Assembly: GCF_000024865.1 (NCBI RefSeq)
Contig: NC_013595.1
Coordinates: forward strand, 7,936,001-8,000,000
DNA: 64,000 nt
Source of the DNA: Streptosporangium roseum DSM 43021
GTDB lineage: Bacteria > Actinomycetota > Actinomycetes > Streptosporangiales > Streptosporangiaceae
Direction of reading: 5' to 3'
The notes below the pieces were generated by a model. The model was not told the origin of the DNA. It worked only from the letters and a program-made list of their open reading frames with translations, and made no database searches. The position numbers and the translations under genes are program-made. Shown here piece after piece: positions 1 to 10,459 of this stretch (positions within the stretch are counted from its first letter, which is position 1; the number at the start of each line of letters is the position of its first letter).

Positions 1-32
1 GGCCGCAGGCATGATCATCGATCGGAATCACT

Positions 33-2060
33 TCACAGTTGCCACAACCGCACGGTGCCGTCATCGCTGCCGGTGGCCAGGATCTTGCCGTCCGGGCTGA
101 ACGCCACCGACTGGAGGCTGTCGGTGTGGCCGGTGAGGGGACGGCCGACGGGGGTGCGCGTGGCCACGTCCCACAACCGCACGGTCTCGTCATCGCTGCC
201 GGTGGCCAGGATCTTGCCGTCCGGGCTGAACGCCACCGACTGGAGGCTGTCGGTGTGGCCGGTGAGGGGACGGCCGACGGGGGTGCGGGTGGCCACGTCC
301 CACAACCGCACGGTGTCGTCAGTGCTACCGGTGGCCAGGATCTTGCCGTCCGGGCTGAACGCCACCGCGGCGATCCAGCTGGTGTGGCCGGTGAGGGGAC
401 GGCCGATGGCGGTGCGGGTGACCACGTCCCACAACCGCACGGCGTCGTCGTCATCGGTGGCCAGGATCTTGCCGTCCGGGCTGAACGCCACCGACTGGAG
501 GCTGTCGGTGTAGCCGGTGAGGGGACGGCCGACGGGGGTGCGGGTGACCACGTCCCACAACCGCACGGCGTCGTCGTCATCGGTGGCCAGGATCTTGCCG
601 TCCGGGCTGAACGCCACCGCGGAGACAGCGCCCGTCGGGTTGTTGCGGCCGGCGAGGGGGCGGCCGATGGGGGTGTTGGTGGCCACGTCCCACAACCGCA
701 CGGTGTCGTCATAGCTGCCGCTGGCCAAAATCTTGCCGTCCGGGCTGAACGCCACCGCGGAGACCCAGCTGGTGTGGCCGGTGAGGGGCGTGCCGAGGAG
801 GGCGCGGGTGGCCACGTCCCACAACCGCACGGTGTAGCCATCGTCAGCGGCCAGGATCTTGCCGTCCGGGCTGAACGCCACCGCGGAGACCGCGACGCCG
901 GTGTGGCCGGTGAGGGGCTGGCCGCGGAGGGTGGCGGTGTCTTCCCGGGTGAAGGTGTAGTAGGCGGCCGGCAGGGCGGCGGCCAGGCCTGCGGCGCCCA
1001 GCCCGGTGAGCAGGCGGCGGCGGGACAGGACCCGGTGCGGCACGGCAGCGACGTGATCTCGCGTTGCGGATGCAGGCGCGGACCGATCCCCGAGACCGGA
1101 AGAACCGGGTGCGTGGAGGGCCGACGCGTGGGGTGCCGGTTCGGTGGGCGCCGGTTCGATAGGTAGGGGGGTGTCAAGCCGGGCAGTCGGTGCGGACGCG
1201 GAGGGCGGGACCGGCGCAGGCGCCTGGGCGGTAGGGGCGGCTAAGCCGGTTTCGATGGCCTGCCGCATCGCCGCGGCATCCCGGTGGCGCTGTTGGGGGT
1301 CTTTGGCCAGCGCGGTCGCCAGTATCTGGTCCCAGAGGGGAGCCAGGGCCGGGCTCAGTTGTGAGGGCGGCTGCGGGGTCTTGTGCATGTGCTGGAAGAG
1401 CACGGCGGTGGGCGAGTCCCCGGTGAAGGGCGGCCGACCGGTGAGCATCTCATACAGCACGCATCCGGTGGAGTACAGATCCGAGCGGGCGTCGGCGGGC
1501 TTGCCGTCGGCCTGCTCGGGCGACATGTAGGACGGGGTGCCGATCCGCATTCCGGTGGCGGTCAGTCGGGTGGCCGTCTCCGACATGAGCTTGGCGATCC
1601 CGAAGTCCATCACTTTCACCCGCACCCGGCCGCCGGCGCGGTGGACCATGATGTTGGCGGGTTTGATGTCGCGGTGCACGATCTCCCGCCCGTGACTGTG
1701 CTCCAACGCCTCCAGGACCGCCGCCACGATCTGCCCGGCCTCGTTCGGGGTCGGCTGCGCCTGGCGCAGCAGATCGGCCAGGGTTCCGCCCTCCACCAGC
1801 TCCATCACCAGATACGGAACTGGATCCCCGTTACCGATGTCCTCACCGATGTCGTAGACGGTCGCGATGTGGGGATGCGACAAGCCCGCCGCCGCCCGCG
1901 CCTCCCGGCGGAACCGGGCCCGGAAGTCCTCATCGCGCAGCATCTGCGCGGGCAGCACCTTGACCGCCACGATCCGCTCCAGCTCCCGGTCACGCGCCCG
2001 GTACACCACCCCCATGCCACCGCGCCCCAACGGCTCCAGCAGCTCATACCGCCCTGACAT
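33..2060 (-). CDS. Serine/threonine protein kinase with C-terminal WD40 propeller
   Basis: Membrane-anchored Hanks-type kinase, about 675 aa. The kinase domain covers residues 5-265: glycine loop GRGGMGVVY near 12-20, lysine K34 in AVKVL, HRDIKPAN with D131, and DFG with D152. A Pro/Ala-rich linker (about 275-345) leads to one membrane helix at 350-369. Seven WD40 repeats follow (381-675), each near 42-43 aa with the signature VAFSPDGKILAT and VRLWDV. The topology puts the propeller outside the cell as a probable ligand or protein sensor; the substrates are unknown. ATG at 2060 is preferred because GAGG lies just before it; an in-frame GTG at 2069 would add three residues. The repeats are nearly identical at DNA level, which suggests recent amplification. 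No obvious operon partner. Confidence 0.95.
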   Translation of the reverse strand: MSGRYELLEPLGRGGMGVVYRARDRELERIVAVKVLPAQMLRDEDFRARFRREARAAAGLSHPHIATVYDIGEDIGNGDPVPYLVMELVEGGTLADLLRQAQPTPNEAGQIVAAVLEALEHSHGREIVHRDIKPANIMVHRAGGRVRVKVMDFGIAKLMSETATRLTATGMRIGTPSYMSPEQADGKPADARSDLYSTGCVLYEMLTGRPPFTGDSPTAVLFQHMHKTPQPPSQLSPALAPLWDQILATALAKDPQQRHRDAAAMRQAIETGLAAPTAQAPAPVPPSASAPTARLDTPLPIEPAPTEPAPHASALHAPGSSGLGDRSAPASATRDHVAAVPHRVLSRRRLLTGLGAAGLAAALPAAYYTFTREDTATLRGQPLTGHTGVAVSAVAFSPDGKILAADDGYTVRLWDVATRALLGTPLTGHTSWVSAVAFSPDGKILASGSYDDTVRLWDVATNTPIGRPLAGRNNPTGAVSAVAFSPDGKILATDDDDAVRLWDVVTRTPVGRPLTGYTDSLQSVAFSPDGKILATDDDDAVRLWDVVTRTAIGRPLTGHTSWIAAVAFSPDGKILATGSTDDTVRLWDVATRTPVGRPLTGHTDSLQSVAFSPDGKILATGSDDETVRLWDVATRTPVGRPLTGHTDSLQSVAFSPDGKILATGSDDGTVRLWQL
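39..940. repeat. Tandem near-identical WD40-coding repeats (about 129 bp period)
   Basis: Seven direct repeats inside the kinase gene encode the WD40 blades. Neighbouring units near 60-300 differ at only a few positions, while two units near 430-600 carry a 3-6 bp deletion (acidic DDDD variant of the GS-D-D turn). Such identity implies recent unit duplication or gene conversion and makes the copy number prone to change. Confidence 0.9.
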
Positions 2061-2253
2061 CGTCCTCACTACAACACCCCAATCCCGCCGCCCCTCTGAT
2101 CAACATCAAACTACGGGCAAGAGCGCAGGAAACTACGGGCAAGAGCGCAGACCGGCGTCTCGGCCACCTCGGCGACTCCGCCGCCTACGCAGCACCCGCA
2201 TAACGCTGACCAGCAGCTGTGCCACCCCGCGGCCCGTTTCTGCCGTATTCCGG

Positions 2254-2496
2254 TGGCACCCCCGCCTCGGCTACGATCGCGCCCGCGTCCTGCTGGACAC
2301 ATACGCCGGGCTCGACCTGCACCAACTGCGCCACAGCGCCGCCACCCACCTCGGCGAGGCTGAGATCCCGCTGCAGCTCATCATGGGCAAGACCCGGCAC
2401 AAGAACCCCCGCACCGCCATGCGCTACGTCAGACCCGGAGCTGAGGCCATCGCCAAGGTCACCGAGGTCCTGGCTCCGCTGCGGCGTCGGCACTGA
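2254..2496 (+). pseudogene. Tyrosine recombinase (integrase) C-terminal remnant
   Basis: About 80 codons match the end of phage or AICE-type integrases: the box II motif HQLRHSAATHL, the downstream GKTRHKNP segment with the second histidine, and the tyrosine in AMRYV that would attack DNA. The sequence ends naturally at TGA 2494-2496. The N-terminal SAM-like domain and the first catalytic arginine are missing, and no start codon with a ribosome site supports independent translation. I read it as a decayed integrase left by an old integration event; the kinase gene upstream runs the other way. The family assignment is strong; calling it a pseudogene is inference from the missing half. Confidence 0.75.
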
Positions 2497-3174
2497 TCAG
2501 AGCTATCAGAGCCTCGCCATAGTCTCTGACCTGCGGTTGGCCCCTTTCCGGCTTACTCGGTCTGTCCCCCTCACACAGCGCCCCTTCTCCTCGCGAAAGA
2601 ACCCGTCTCACGGAAGTGCCCGTCCCCCTCACGGAACGGCCCGCTCCTCACCTCCCGCAGGCAGCTCGTCCGCCACTTCGCAAGATGGCCCATCCCTACT
2701 TCGCAGGATGGCCCGTCCGCCACTTCGCAGGATGGCCCGTCCGCCACTTCGCAGGGTGGACTGTCCCCCACTTCGCGGGTGGCCTGTCGCCGCCTCTGCG
2801 GCTCGCTCATGAGCCGGCGCATGCGCCCGCGCGGTTCCGCGTGTCCGAAAGGTCGCGGGTGGGGTGGGATCCAGCCCACCCATGATCTGAGCTGGGCAGA
2901 TCCATATCGGCGCAGCACTGTTTCTTGACCAAAGTGACATAAGTCACCATTGCGACATTAACTTGCCTTTACTACCTATTTGTCGCATATGGTCAACCGC
3001 ATTACGCGGGAGACACCCCTGTACCCCGCCAACGGGACCGGCCAACGTGCATCCCCCTCTCCCCTGCCCCGTACGGCCCTCCCGTGTCCTGCCCCCGATT
3101 TTGGACCGTGGTTTCCCTTGGGCCTGCACTCCTCCACCCCGTCCCCCGACAAGTCATCCTCGAAGAGATCGCTG
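2497..3174. other. Gene-free interval before the RlpA-like gene
   Basis: Apart from the 24-bp array there is no credible gene. AT content rises sharply at 2920-2990, with an inverted repeat GTGAC-ATAA-GTCAC near 2933-2946, which fits a promoter or operator for the gene starting at 3175. I looked for a ydaO (c-di-AMP) riboswitch, which sits in front of some actinobacterial cell-wall genes, and did not see its conserved blocks. Confidence 0.5.
2675..2792. repeat. Five tandem copies of a 23-24 bp repeat
   Basis: Units start at 2675, 2698, 2722, 2746 and 2770. The core is ACTTCGCAGGATGGCCCGTC and neighbours differ at 0-5 positions. The array lies between the integrase remnant and the RlpA-like gene. 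Two shorter look-alikes with CTCACGGAA cores precede it near 2608-2640. No protein-coding sense is convincing on either strand. Confidence 0.85.
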
Positions 3175-3948
3175 ATGAGCAGGCGGCGCCTGACCGCTCT
3201 GGCCGCCGGCGTCACCGTGGTGGCCGCGGCATCGACCACCGCCTGGGCGATCTCCGGCGGCGACGCCTCGCAGACGGCCGCCTCCGCCGGTCTGGCCGGT
3301 GTGCGGCAGTCCGGCGACCCGATCCCCGGGGCCGTCCCCGATCCTTCCGCCTCCTCCCGGAAACCGGCGGCCGGGAACGCGGAGGCCGCCACCAACGAGA
3401 TCGCCACCCCGTCCACCGGCCCATCCGCCACACCTGACACCACGGCCGGGTCGAGCACCGCCGGTGAGAAAGGCACTCCCAGGACGGAGAGCACGCCACG
3501 CGACGCGACCGCTCCCACGGTCAAGAGCACCCCGCGTGACGCGGCCACTCCCAAGACGGGGAGCACATCGCGCGACAGCTCGGCCGCCAAGGCCGAGAGC
3601 CCGGCGAAGGCCGAGAAGGCCGGCACGCCGAAGACCGTCTCCAAGCCGAAGGTCCGGGTGATCTCTGCCGGGACCTGTGGCGCCTCCTACTACGACGAGG
3701 GGCAGATGACAGCCAGCGGTGAGCGCTTCAACCCCCGTGCGATGACCGCCGCGCACAAGACCCTCGCCATGGGCAGCAGGGTCAGGGTGACCAACCCCGC
3801 CAACGGCGAGTCGGTAACGGTCCGGATCAACGACCGTGGCCCCTACGTGGGCGGACGCTGCCTCGACCTGTCCAGAGCCGCTTTCTCCGCCATCGGCAAC
3901 ACCGGCGCCGGGGTCATGCGGGTCAAGTATGAGGTCCTCGGCACCTGA
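3175..3948 (+). CDS. RlpA-like double-psi beta-barrel secreted protein
   Basis: Predicted secreted cell-wall protein of 257 aa. An N-terminal signal peptide (MSRRRLTALAAGVTVVAAAS, cleavage near AWA) is followed by a long low-complexity Thr/Ser/Pro/Ala spacer with SK-rich repeats (about 30-155). The C-terminal double-psi beta-barrel is at 160-257 with the family hallmarks ASYYDEGQMTASGERFN and INDRGPY. RlpA relatives are lytic transglycosylases or peptidoglycan-binding proteins; whether this one is catalytic cannot be told from sequence alone. ATG 3175 is chosen because it begins the signal peptide. The frame stays open to an ATG at 2980, but that extension has no protein-like composition. Confidence 0.85.
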   Translation: MSRRRLTALAAGVTVVAAASTTAWAISGGDASQTAASAGLAGVRQSGDPIPGAVPDPSASSRKPAAGNAEAATNEIATPSTGPSATPDTTAGSSTAGEKGTPRTESTPRDATAPTVKSTPRDAATPKTGSTSRDSSAAKAESPAKAEKAGTPKTVSKPKVRVISAGTCGASYYDEGQMTASGERFNPRAMTAAHKTLAMGSRVRVTNPANGESVTVRINDRGPYVGGRCLDLSRAAFSAIGNTGAGVMRVKYEVLGT

Positions 3949-3984
3949 GACGGCGCGGGCGTGCGCCGGCCCGGCTCACCGGTC

Positions 3985-4620
3985 CTACTTCACCGGACGG
4001 AGCGTGAACGGGTAGCGGAAGTCGCCCTCGCCCAGCGCCGCCACGCCTCCGACCACGGACAGGACCACGCCCCCGATCCAGAGCACCGGCATCAGCACGA
4101 AGCCGACGAAGGTGATCGCCAGCAGCACGGTGGCCCCGAGCAGGGTCAGCTGGAAGTTGAGCGCCTCCACCGCGTGCTTGCGGATGTAGGGCGAGGTCTT
4201 GCCCGCGGCCAGCAGCATGATCAGCGGGCCGATCACCAACAGGCCGGTCAGCGGGAGCAGGTGCGCCGCTGCCGCGCCCAGGCGGTCTCCGCCCGTCTGC
4301 GCCCGGACGTTGTGGTGGTGGCCCGGCATCGGCCGGCCGGTCACGGGCGGGTAGGGCATCGGCCTGACCGGATGCGAGCCGTACAGCTCATGCATGATCG
4401 GCATGAGGTCGCCGTGCACCCGGGCTGTCATCGCCCGCTCCAGCCGGTCGTCGAACTCGAGCTTGTCGAACCGCCCCTCGGCGTAGGCGGCCTTGACGTG
4501 CTCGACCACCTGCTCCCGATCCTGGTTGCTCACCCTGAGGTCGGCGTGTCCGGGCCTCGCTCCGGGTGCCGGCACGCCCCCGTGCCAGGGGCTCGCCGCT
4601 GGTGTCACTGTGCCTGCCAT
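3985..4620 (-). CDS. DUF1707/DUF4870 membrane protein
   Basis: 211-aa membrane protein. Residues 25-80 form a DUF1707 domain (LRVSNQDREQVVEHVKAAYA, then GRFDKLEFDDRLERAM), a short helical module common in actinomycetes. The C-terminal half is DUF4870-like with three or four hydrophobic segments (LLPLTGLLVIGPLIMLL; LLGATVLLAITFVGFVLMP; VLSVVGGVAAL) and the conserved SPYIRKHAVEALNFQ stretch. AAAGGA lies about nine bases before the ATG at 4620. The function is unknown in both families; a role in envelope physiology is only inferred. It is divergent from the small gene at 4766. Confidence 0.85.
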   Translation of the reverse strand: MAGTVTPAASPWHGGVPAPGARPGHADLRVSNQDREQVVEHVKAAYAEGRFDKLEFDDRLERAMTARVHGDLMPIMHELYGSHPVRPMPYPPVTGRPMPGHHHNVRAQTGGDRLGAAAAHLLPLTGLLVIGPLIMLLAAGKTSPYIRKHAVEALNFQLTLLGATVLLAITFVGFVLMPVLWIGGVVLSVVGGVAALGEGDFRYPFTLRPVK

Positions 4621-4765
4621 GAACCGACATCCTTTTCGTCGCCGCTTTGCCTTCCATATTTGTCATCAACTTTCGTCCGGTCCATCCGGATGAACCCTTG
4701 GATGTCCCTTAGAGTCCACCCTGGCCTCCCGCCATGGAACGCCCCGGAGAGGTATACAAGGAGTC

Positions 4766-5104
4766 ATGAGATGGCGGGATCGCTATGGGTTGAGGCGTCT
4801 GCGTGGGCCGAAGATCGCCAAGTTCGACCGTGAGGCAACCGACGCCGACGTCGAGGCGCTCATCGCCTTCGCGAAGTCGCGTCGTGGCGTGGAGTTCTAC
4901 GTGGAGCCGGAGACTTTCGCGACGGACACCACGGCGATGGCCATCGCGGACGACGGCGAGTGGACCCGGCGCCGGGTCGGCTCGCCCGCTGTGATTCGCA
5001 AGGTGGCCCGGGATCTGGCCCTGCCCGTCTACGACGTGCAGCTGACCGGTTACCCGCCCCGGATGCGGGCCTACAACGAGCGCCGCAGACGCGCCGAGGG
5101 CTGA
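4766..5104 (+). CDS. Conserved actinobacterial protein of unknown function
   Basis: 112-aa soluble basic protein without signal peptide or membrane helices. Recognisable conserved-looking blocks are DADVEALIAFAKSRRGVEFYVEPETF and PVYDVQLTGYPPRMRAYNERR, split here only for description. Close relatives in actinomycetes are often labelled oxidoreductase without evidence and I assign no function. ATG 4766 has AAGGAG only two bases upstream, an unusually tight spacing. A second ATG at 4771 is out of frame. It ends four bases before the stop of the convergent DUF4192 gene, so the two transcripts must overlap. Confidence 0.75.
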   Translation: MRWRDRYGLRRLRGPKIAKFDREATDADVEALIAFAKSRRGVEFYVEPETFATDTTAMAIADDGEWTRRRVGSPAVIRKVARDLALPVYDVQLTGYPPRMRAYNERRRRAEG

Positions 5105-5108
5105 CCTG

Positions 5109-6218
5109 TCACCCCGCCGGCGCCTCCGCATCCTCCAATAAGGCGATCATGGGGAGCAGCCAGGCCGCCCGGGGACTGCCCATCTCCTCGTCCAGCTCCT
5201 CGGAGCTGGGCATCCTCTCCTTGAGCACGTGTGGCGGGAGCAGATGGTGGAGTGCGTGCATGAGCAGGTTCGCCATCGAGTAACCGGGGTCGACGTCGCG
5301 TGCCCGGGTGAGGGCGATGCCGGCCAGCGCGGAGTCACCGTCGCACCAGGCGACCACGCCGAGCAGGGACGCGGCCGGAGGCACGAATCTGGGCTCCAGC
5401 CGCCGGGTGAGATCCAGCCAGAGCCTGCGGTGGACGTCGTGGGTGGCGTCGGTGACGAGCGCCCACGCCTCGTCCCGGATCCGGGTCACCGCCAGGTCCA
5501 GCCCGAGCCTGGCCGCCTGCTCGTCGTCGAGCCGCCCGCCGGAGGCATAGGCGCCGATCGCCGCACGGACCCGGGCCATCCCGTCCGCGACGAGCTCCGC
5601 CGCGAGCCCCTCGACGTCCTCGCATCTGACGAGCCGGCCCCGCAGTTCCTCCGTGACACGGACCGTGGCCCGGTGCATGGCCAGCCGCGCGGACCCGCCG
5701 ACGGGGTCGAGCGAGCGCTCCAGGGTCTCGCGGTCGGGCAGAGCGACCAGTCCGTGCACGGTGGCCTCGGCGGCGATCGCATCGGCCTCCCGTCCGTACG
5801 GCGTGCCGTCGGCGGGGCAGCAGTCGGCCCGGGAACAGAGGTAGGACCAGTAGCGGCCCTCCTCCACCCGGAGCGCGTCGACGACCGTGACCCCGTCCTG
5901 GCGCAACAGTGCGACGGCCACGTCCACGGCGGGGGTCACCAGCGTGCCCGGACCGTAGCCGATGACGATGACCTGGCTGATCCCCTCTTTGCGGAGCAGC
6001 GGGACGATCCGGCCGAGGCCCGGTGCCGCCAGCGGCAGATCCCACCGGATGGTGAGGTGGAGCCGTCCTCTGGACGGTCTGCCCTTCAGGCCGATCACGA
6101 TCAGGCTGTCGGCGGGGTGGAACCCCACGAGGTAGGGCACGGCACCGAGGACGTCCTCCGTGGAACCGAGCAGCAGTCGAGGCTGGGAGGCGGGCGGGGC
6201 CGGGATGTCGGTTGTCAT
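5109..6218 (-). CDS. DUF4192 domain-containing protein
   Basis: 369-aa cytoplasmic protein covering the whole DUF4192 family. The N-terminal block LLLGSTEDVLGAVPYLVGFH and the following ADSLIVIGLKG strand are diagnostic, with the conserved VIGYGPG segment near 95. The C-terminal half is helical and includes a WCDGDSALAGIALTRA block typical of the family. DUF4192 is widespread in actinobacteria, often near sigma factor or recombination genes, but no activity is known. It stands alone and faces the small gene at 4766. Confidence 0.9.
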   Translation of the reverse strand: MTTDIPAPPASQPRLLLGSTEDVLGAVPYLVGFHPADSLIVIGLKGRPSRGRLHLTIRWDLPLAAPGLGRIVPLLRKEGISQVIVIGYGPGTLVTPAVDVAVALLRQDGVTVVDALRVEEGRYWSYLCSRADCCPADGTPYGREADAIAAEATVHGLVALPDRETLERSLDPVGGSARLAMHRATVRVTEELRGRLVRCEDVEGLAAELVADGMARVRAAIGAYASGGRLDDEQAARLGLDLAVTRIRDEAWALVTDATHDVHRRLWLDLTRRLEPRFVPPAASLLGVVAWCDGDSALAGIALTRARDVDPGYSMANLLMHALHHLLPPHVLKERMPSSEELDEEMGSPRAAWLLPMIALLEDAEAPAG

Positions 6219-6310
6219 GGCCCAGAGTTTCGCCGGATTCCGGCCACGCCTCCGCGCCAGACCTCGATCTGTGGACGCCCGGCCCTCCGCCCGGCCCTCC
6301 TGTGGAAAAC

Positions 6311-7060
6311 TCAGACGGGCGCCAGCCGCGACCTGACCATGATCGCCCCACCCGCCACGGCCGCGGGCATCGCGACCACCGCGACCAGGGGGATGAGGAA
6401 GAGCAGGAAGACGAGCACGCCGAAACCGAGAGCCGATGCCTTGTTCCTCCGCAGGAGGGCGAACCGGTTCTTGCGCGCCATGCCCCGGCGCTCCATGGCC
6501 AGCGTGGTGAGCTCGACCGTGAGGAAGAAGCCCGAGACCAGGGCGCCCAGCACCGGCACCACCGTCTGCCCGATCACCGGCACGAAGCCGAGGAAGAACA
6601 GCGGGACGGTGAACAGCAACACGTATCCGAGAGTGATCAGGCTGTCCTTGATGGACCTGGGGATCGACTTCCAGAGCGGGAGCTCGTGCCCGCCCGGCAC
6701 CTCGCCATAGGTCTCCTCGACCTTCTCCGAGAGCTTCTCGTAGAAGGGCTCACCGACGATCAGGGTGACCGCCGTGAAGGTCACCACGGACAGGACCAGG
6801 CCGGTACCGAAGATCACCAGTCCGACCAGTGCCCGGAGGGTCTTGCGCGCCGCCTCACCCCACTCGCTCGCGAAAGGTGTCGCCCACTCGGCGAGGCCTC
6901 CAAGGTTGGTGCCGAGGAAGTAGAGCGCGACCGCGTAGAGCACGAACACGATCAGGGCGGGGATCAACCCGAACAGCCACCACCGAGGGTTCCGTGCGAC
7001 CCAGCGCACTCCCTGCAGAAAGAACCCGATGCCGTCCGTAAAGGAGCGGAAATGACCCAT
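6311..7060 (-). CDS. EI24/CysZ-like integral membrane protein
   Basis: 249-aa protein with four or five membrane segments, of the EI24 domain family that includes bacterial CysZ. The start MGHFRSFTDGIGFFLQGVRW and the RNPRWWLFGLIPALI segment are typical, and the C-terminal half holds the FLGFVPVIGQTVVPVLGALV hairpin seen in this family. CysZ takes up sulfate in enterobacteria, but actinobacterial members are uncharacterised, so substrate assignment would be a guess. It is followed on the same strand by DUF4192 with a gap of about 90 bases. Confidence 0.85.
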   Translation of the reverse strand: MGHFRSFTDGIGFFLQGVRWVARNPRWWLFGLIPALIVFVLYAVALYFLGTNLGGLAEWATPFASEWGEAARKTLRALVGLVIFGTGLVLSVVTFTAVTLIVGEPFYEKLSEKVEETYGEVPGGHELPLWKSIPRSIKDSLITLGYVLLFTVPLFFLGFVPVIGQTVVPVLGALVSGFFLTVELTTLAMERRGMARKNRFALLRRNKASALGFGVLVFLLFLIPLVAVVAMPAAVAGGAIMVRSRLAPV

Positions 7061-7246
7061 GCCCGGAAGATTAGCGTCATCGGTGGATCACCGCGCGACG
7101 GCGCGGGAGCACCGCCTCGCGCCTCGCCGTACCGGCGCCGGGCGAAGGACAGGACAGCGAGCTGGGAGGACGTGCGGGACGGCGCCCGCCGTACGGCCCC
7201 GGATGCCCGCGCGAACCCCCGGGAGGGACCGGGCGGGCGGGGCGGG

Positions 7247-7840
7247 TCAGACGCTCTGCCAGAGGGTGGGCACGGAGACGCCGAGGGCGGCGAAGAGGCG
7301 GCGCAGGAGGGGCAGGGAGATGCCCAGGACGTTGCCGTGGTCGCCCTCGATACCGTCGACGAACCATCCGCCGGGGCCGTCCAGGGTGAAGGCGCCCGCG
7401 ACCCGCAGGGGCTCGCCGGTGGCGACGTAGGCGGCGATCTCGGCGTCGGTGGGGGTGCCGAACCGCACGACCGTGGCGCCGACCTCGGCCACCTCCCGTC
7501 CGCCGGCGGCGTCGATCACGCAGTGACCGGTGAGCAGACGGCCTTCACGGCCGCGCATGCTCTGCCAGCGGGAGACGGCCTCCTCGGCCGAGGAGGGCTT
7601 GCCGTAGGCCCGGCCGTCGAGCTCCAGCACGGAGTCACAGCCGATGACCAGCCCGCTTGTCAGGTCCCGTGCCACGACCGCCGCCTTCGCGCGTGCCAGC
7701 GCGAGGCAGAGGTCGCTCGGGGTGTCGGCGATGACGGCGTCCTCGTCCACTCCGCTGACGATCACCTTGGGATCGAGTCCGGCGCTGCGGAGCAGGGCGA
7801 AACGGGCGGGCGAGGCTGAGGCGAGAACGATCTGGGTCAC
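7247..7840 (-). CDS. maf: Maf family nucleoside triphosphate pyrophosphatase
   Basis: 197-aa cytosolic house-cleaning enzyme that hydrolyses non-canonical or canonical nucleoside triphosphates to monophosphates plus pyrophosphate. The N-terminal P-loop-like motif IVLASASPARFALL, the GCDSVLELDG motif with the catalytic acid, and the C-terminal EGDHGNVLGISLPLL block are all present. The length matches the family. Start is GTG 7840; the frame runs further upstream only through low-complexity repeats. It lies between the EI24 gene and the repeat array in front of it. Confidence 0.93.
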   Translation of the reverse strand: MTQIVLASASPARFALLRSAGLDPKVIVSGVDEDAVIADTPSDLCLALARAKAAVVARDLTSGLVIGCDSVLELDGRAYGKPSSAEEAVSRWQSMRGREGRLLTGHCVIDAAGGREVAEVGATVVRFGTPTDAEIAAYVATGEPLRVAGAFTLDGPGGWFVDGIEGDHGNVLGISLPLLRRLFAALGVSVPTLWQSV

Positions 7841-7933
7841 GTCGATCGAGCCTAGCGCGGTGCGCCGCTCTCCCGCCTCACGGGGAAGCCTTCCACGCAC
7901 TCCACGCGGAGAACCCCTGCCGGCCCCCTCCCA

Positions 7934-8085
7934 TACGGAGAACCACACGTACGGAGAACCACACGTACGGAGAACCACACGCGCCTTCCACACGGAAACC
8001 ACACGCACGGGGAACCACACGCGCCTCCCATACAGAAAGCACACGTACGGAGAACCACACGCGCCTCCCACACGGAAACCACACG
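7934..8085. repeat. Eight-copy array of a 15-16 bp direct repeat
   Basis: Core motif ACGGAGAACCACACG in eight copies, at 7934, 7950, 7966, 7991, 8006, 8031, 8046 and 8071. The last five lie in a higher-order 40-bp unit (a CGCCTYCCA spacer, one short copy, one long copy) repeated at 7982, 8022 and, partly, 8062. The array occupies most of the gap between maf and ftsH. Evenly phased direct repeats resemble iterons or multi-site regulator targets, but simple slippage-derived DNA is equally possible. Confidence 0.9.
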
Positions 8086-8154
8086 CGCCCCACCCCGCAC
8101 GGACAACCCCCTGACCCACGTGCGCGGCGGGCCGCGTCTCCCGGGAGGCGGGGG

Positions 8155-10146
<1,992 letters not shown>

Positions 10147-10206
10147 GACTCCCCCCTCCACTGCCCAGGCCGATCCCCCGAGGGGATCATCCTGGTAACG
10201 GCGTCC

Positions 10207-10401
10207 TCAGGCGCCCGCCCGGCCCGTGGCGCCCGCGGTCGCGGTGCCGGACGCCCGATGGGGCTCGATCGTGCCGCCTCGCCCGCGCCCGGCCGCGGCC
10301 ACGCGGCGGTCCTGCCGCTCGCTCCGGGGCTCGAAGGGGCTGTCTCTCACCTGCTCGGCGGCGGCGGGGGCGTCGCAGGCGACGACGGAGAGGTCGGCCA
10401 T
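10207..10401 (-). CDS. Small hypothetical protein, 64 aa
   Basis: Short frame beginning MADLSVVACDAPAAAEQV. Codon third positions are almost all G or C, as in the surrounding real genes, and GGGGGA lies four bases before the ATG at 10401. Composition is Ala/Arg-rich and no domain is recognisable. It lies between the Ser/Pro-rich membrane protein gene and ftsH on the same strand. It could be a genuine small protein; a chance frame in GC-rich DNA cannot be excluded. Confidence 0.45.
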   Translation of the reverse strand: MADLSVVACDAPAAAEQVRDSPFEPRSERQDRRVAAAGRGRGGTIEPHRASGTATAGATGRAGA

Positions 10402-10459
10402 GAAATCCCCCGATTTTCATTAGGCCAGATGAATAAGGCGATTCCTGCCCAGTCAGTGC

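Noticed and set aside
39..1166. Long plus-strand open frame of Gly/Ala/Arg-rich repeats opposite the kinase gene
   Set aside because: It is the antisense reading of the WD40 repeats; the opposite strand has clear kinase and WD40 motifs.
2980..3174. N-terminal extension of the RlpA-like protein from ATG 2980
   Set aside because: The signal peptide starts at ATG 3175; the extension is Pro/Arg-rich and lies over the promoter-like AT-rich zone.
3000..3174. ydaO c-di-AMP riboswitch upstream of the RlpA-like gene
   Set aside because: Expected by analogy with actinobacterial cell-wall hydrolase genes, but the conserved blocks of that class are not present.
7934..8085. CRISPR array
   Set aside because: Repeats are only 15-16 bp, directly abutting or with repeated spacers, and there are no cas genes; spacers are not unique.
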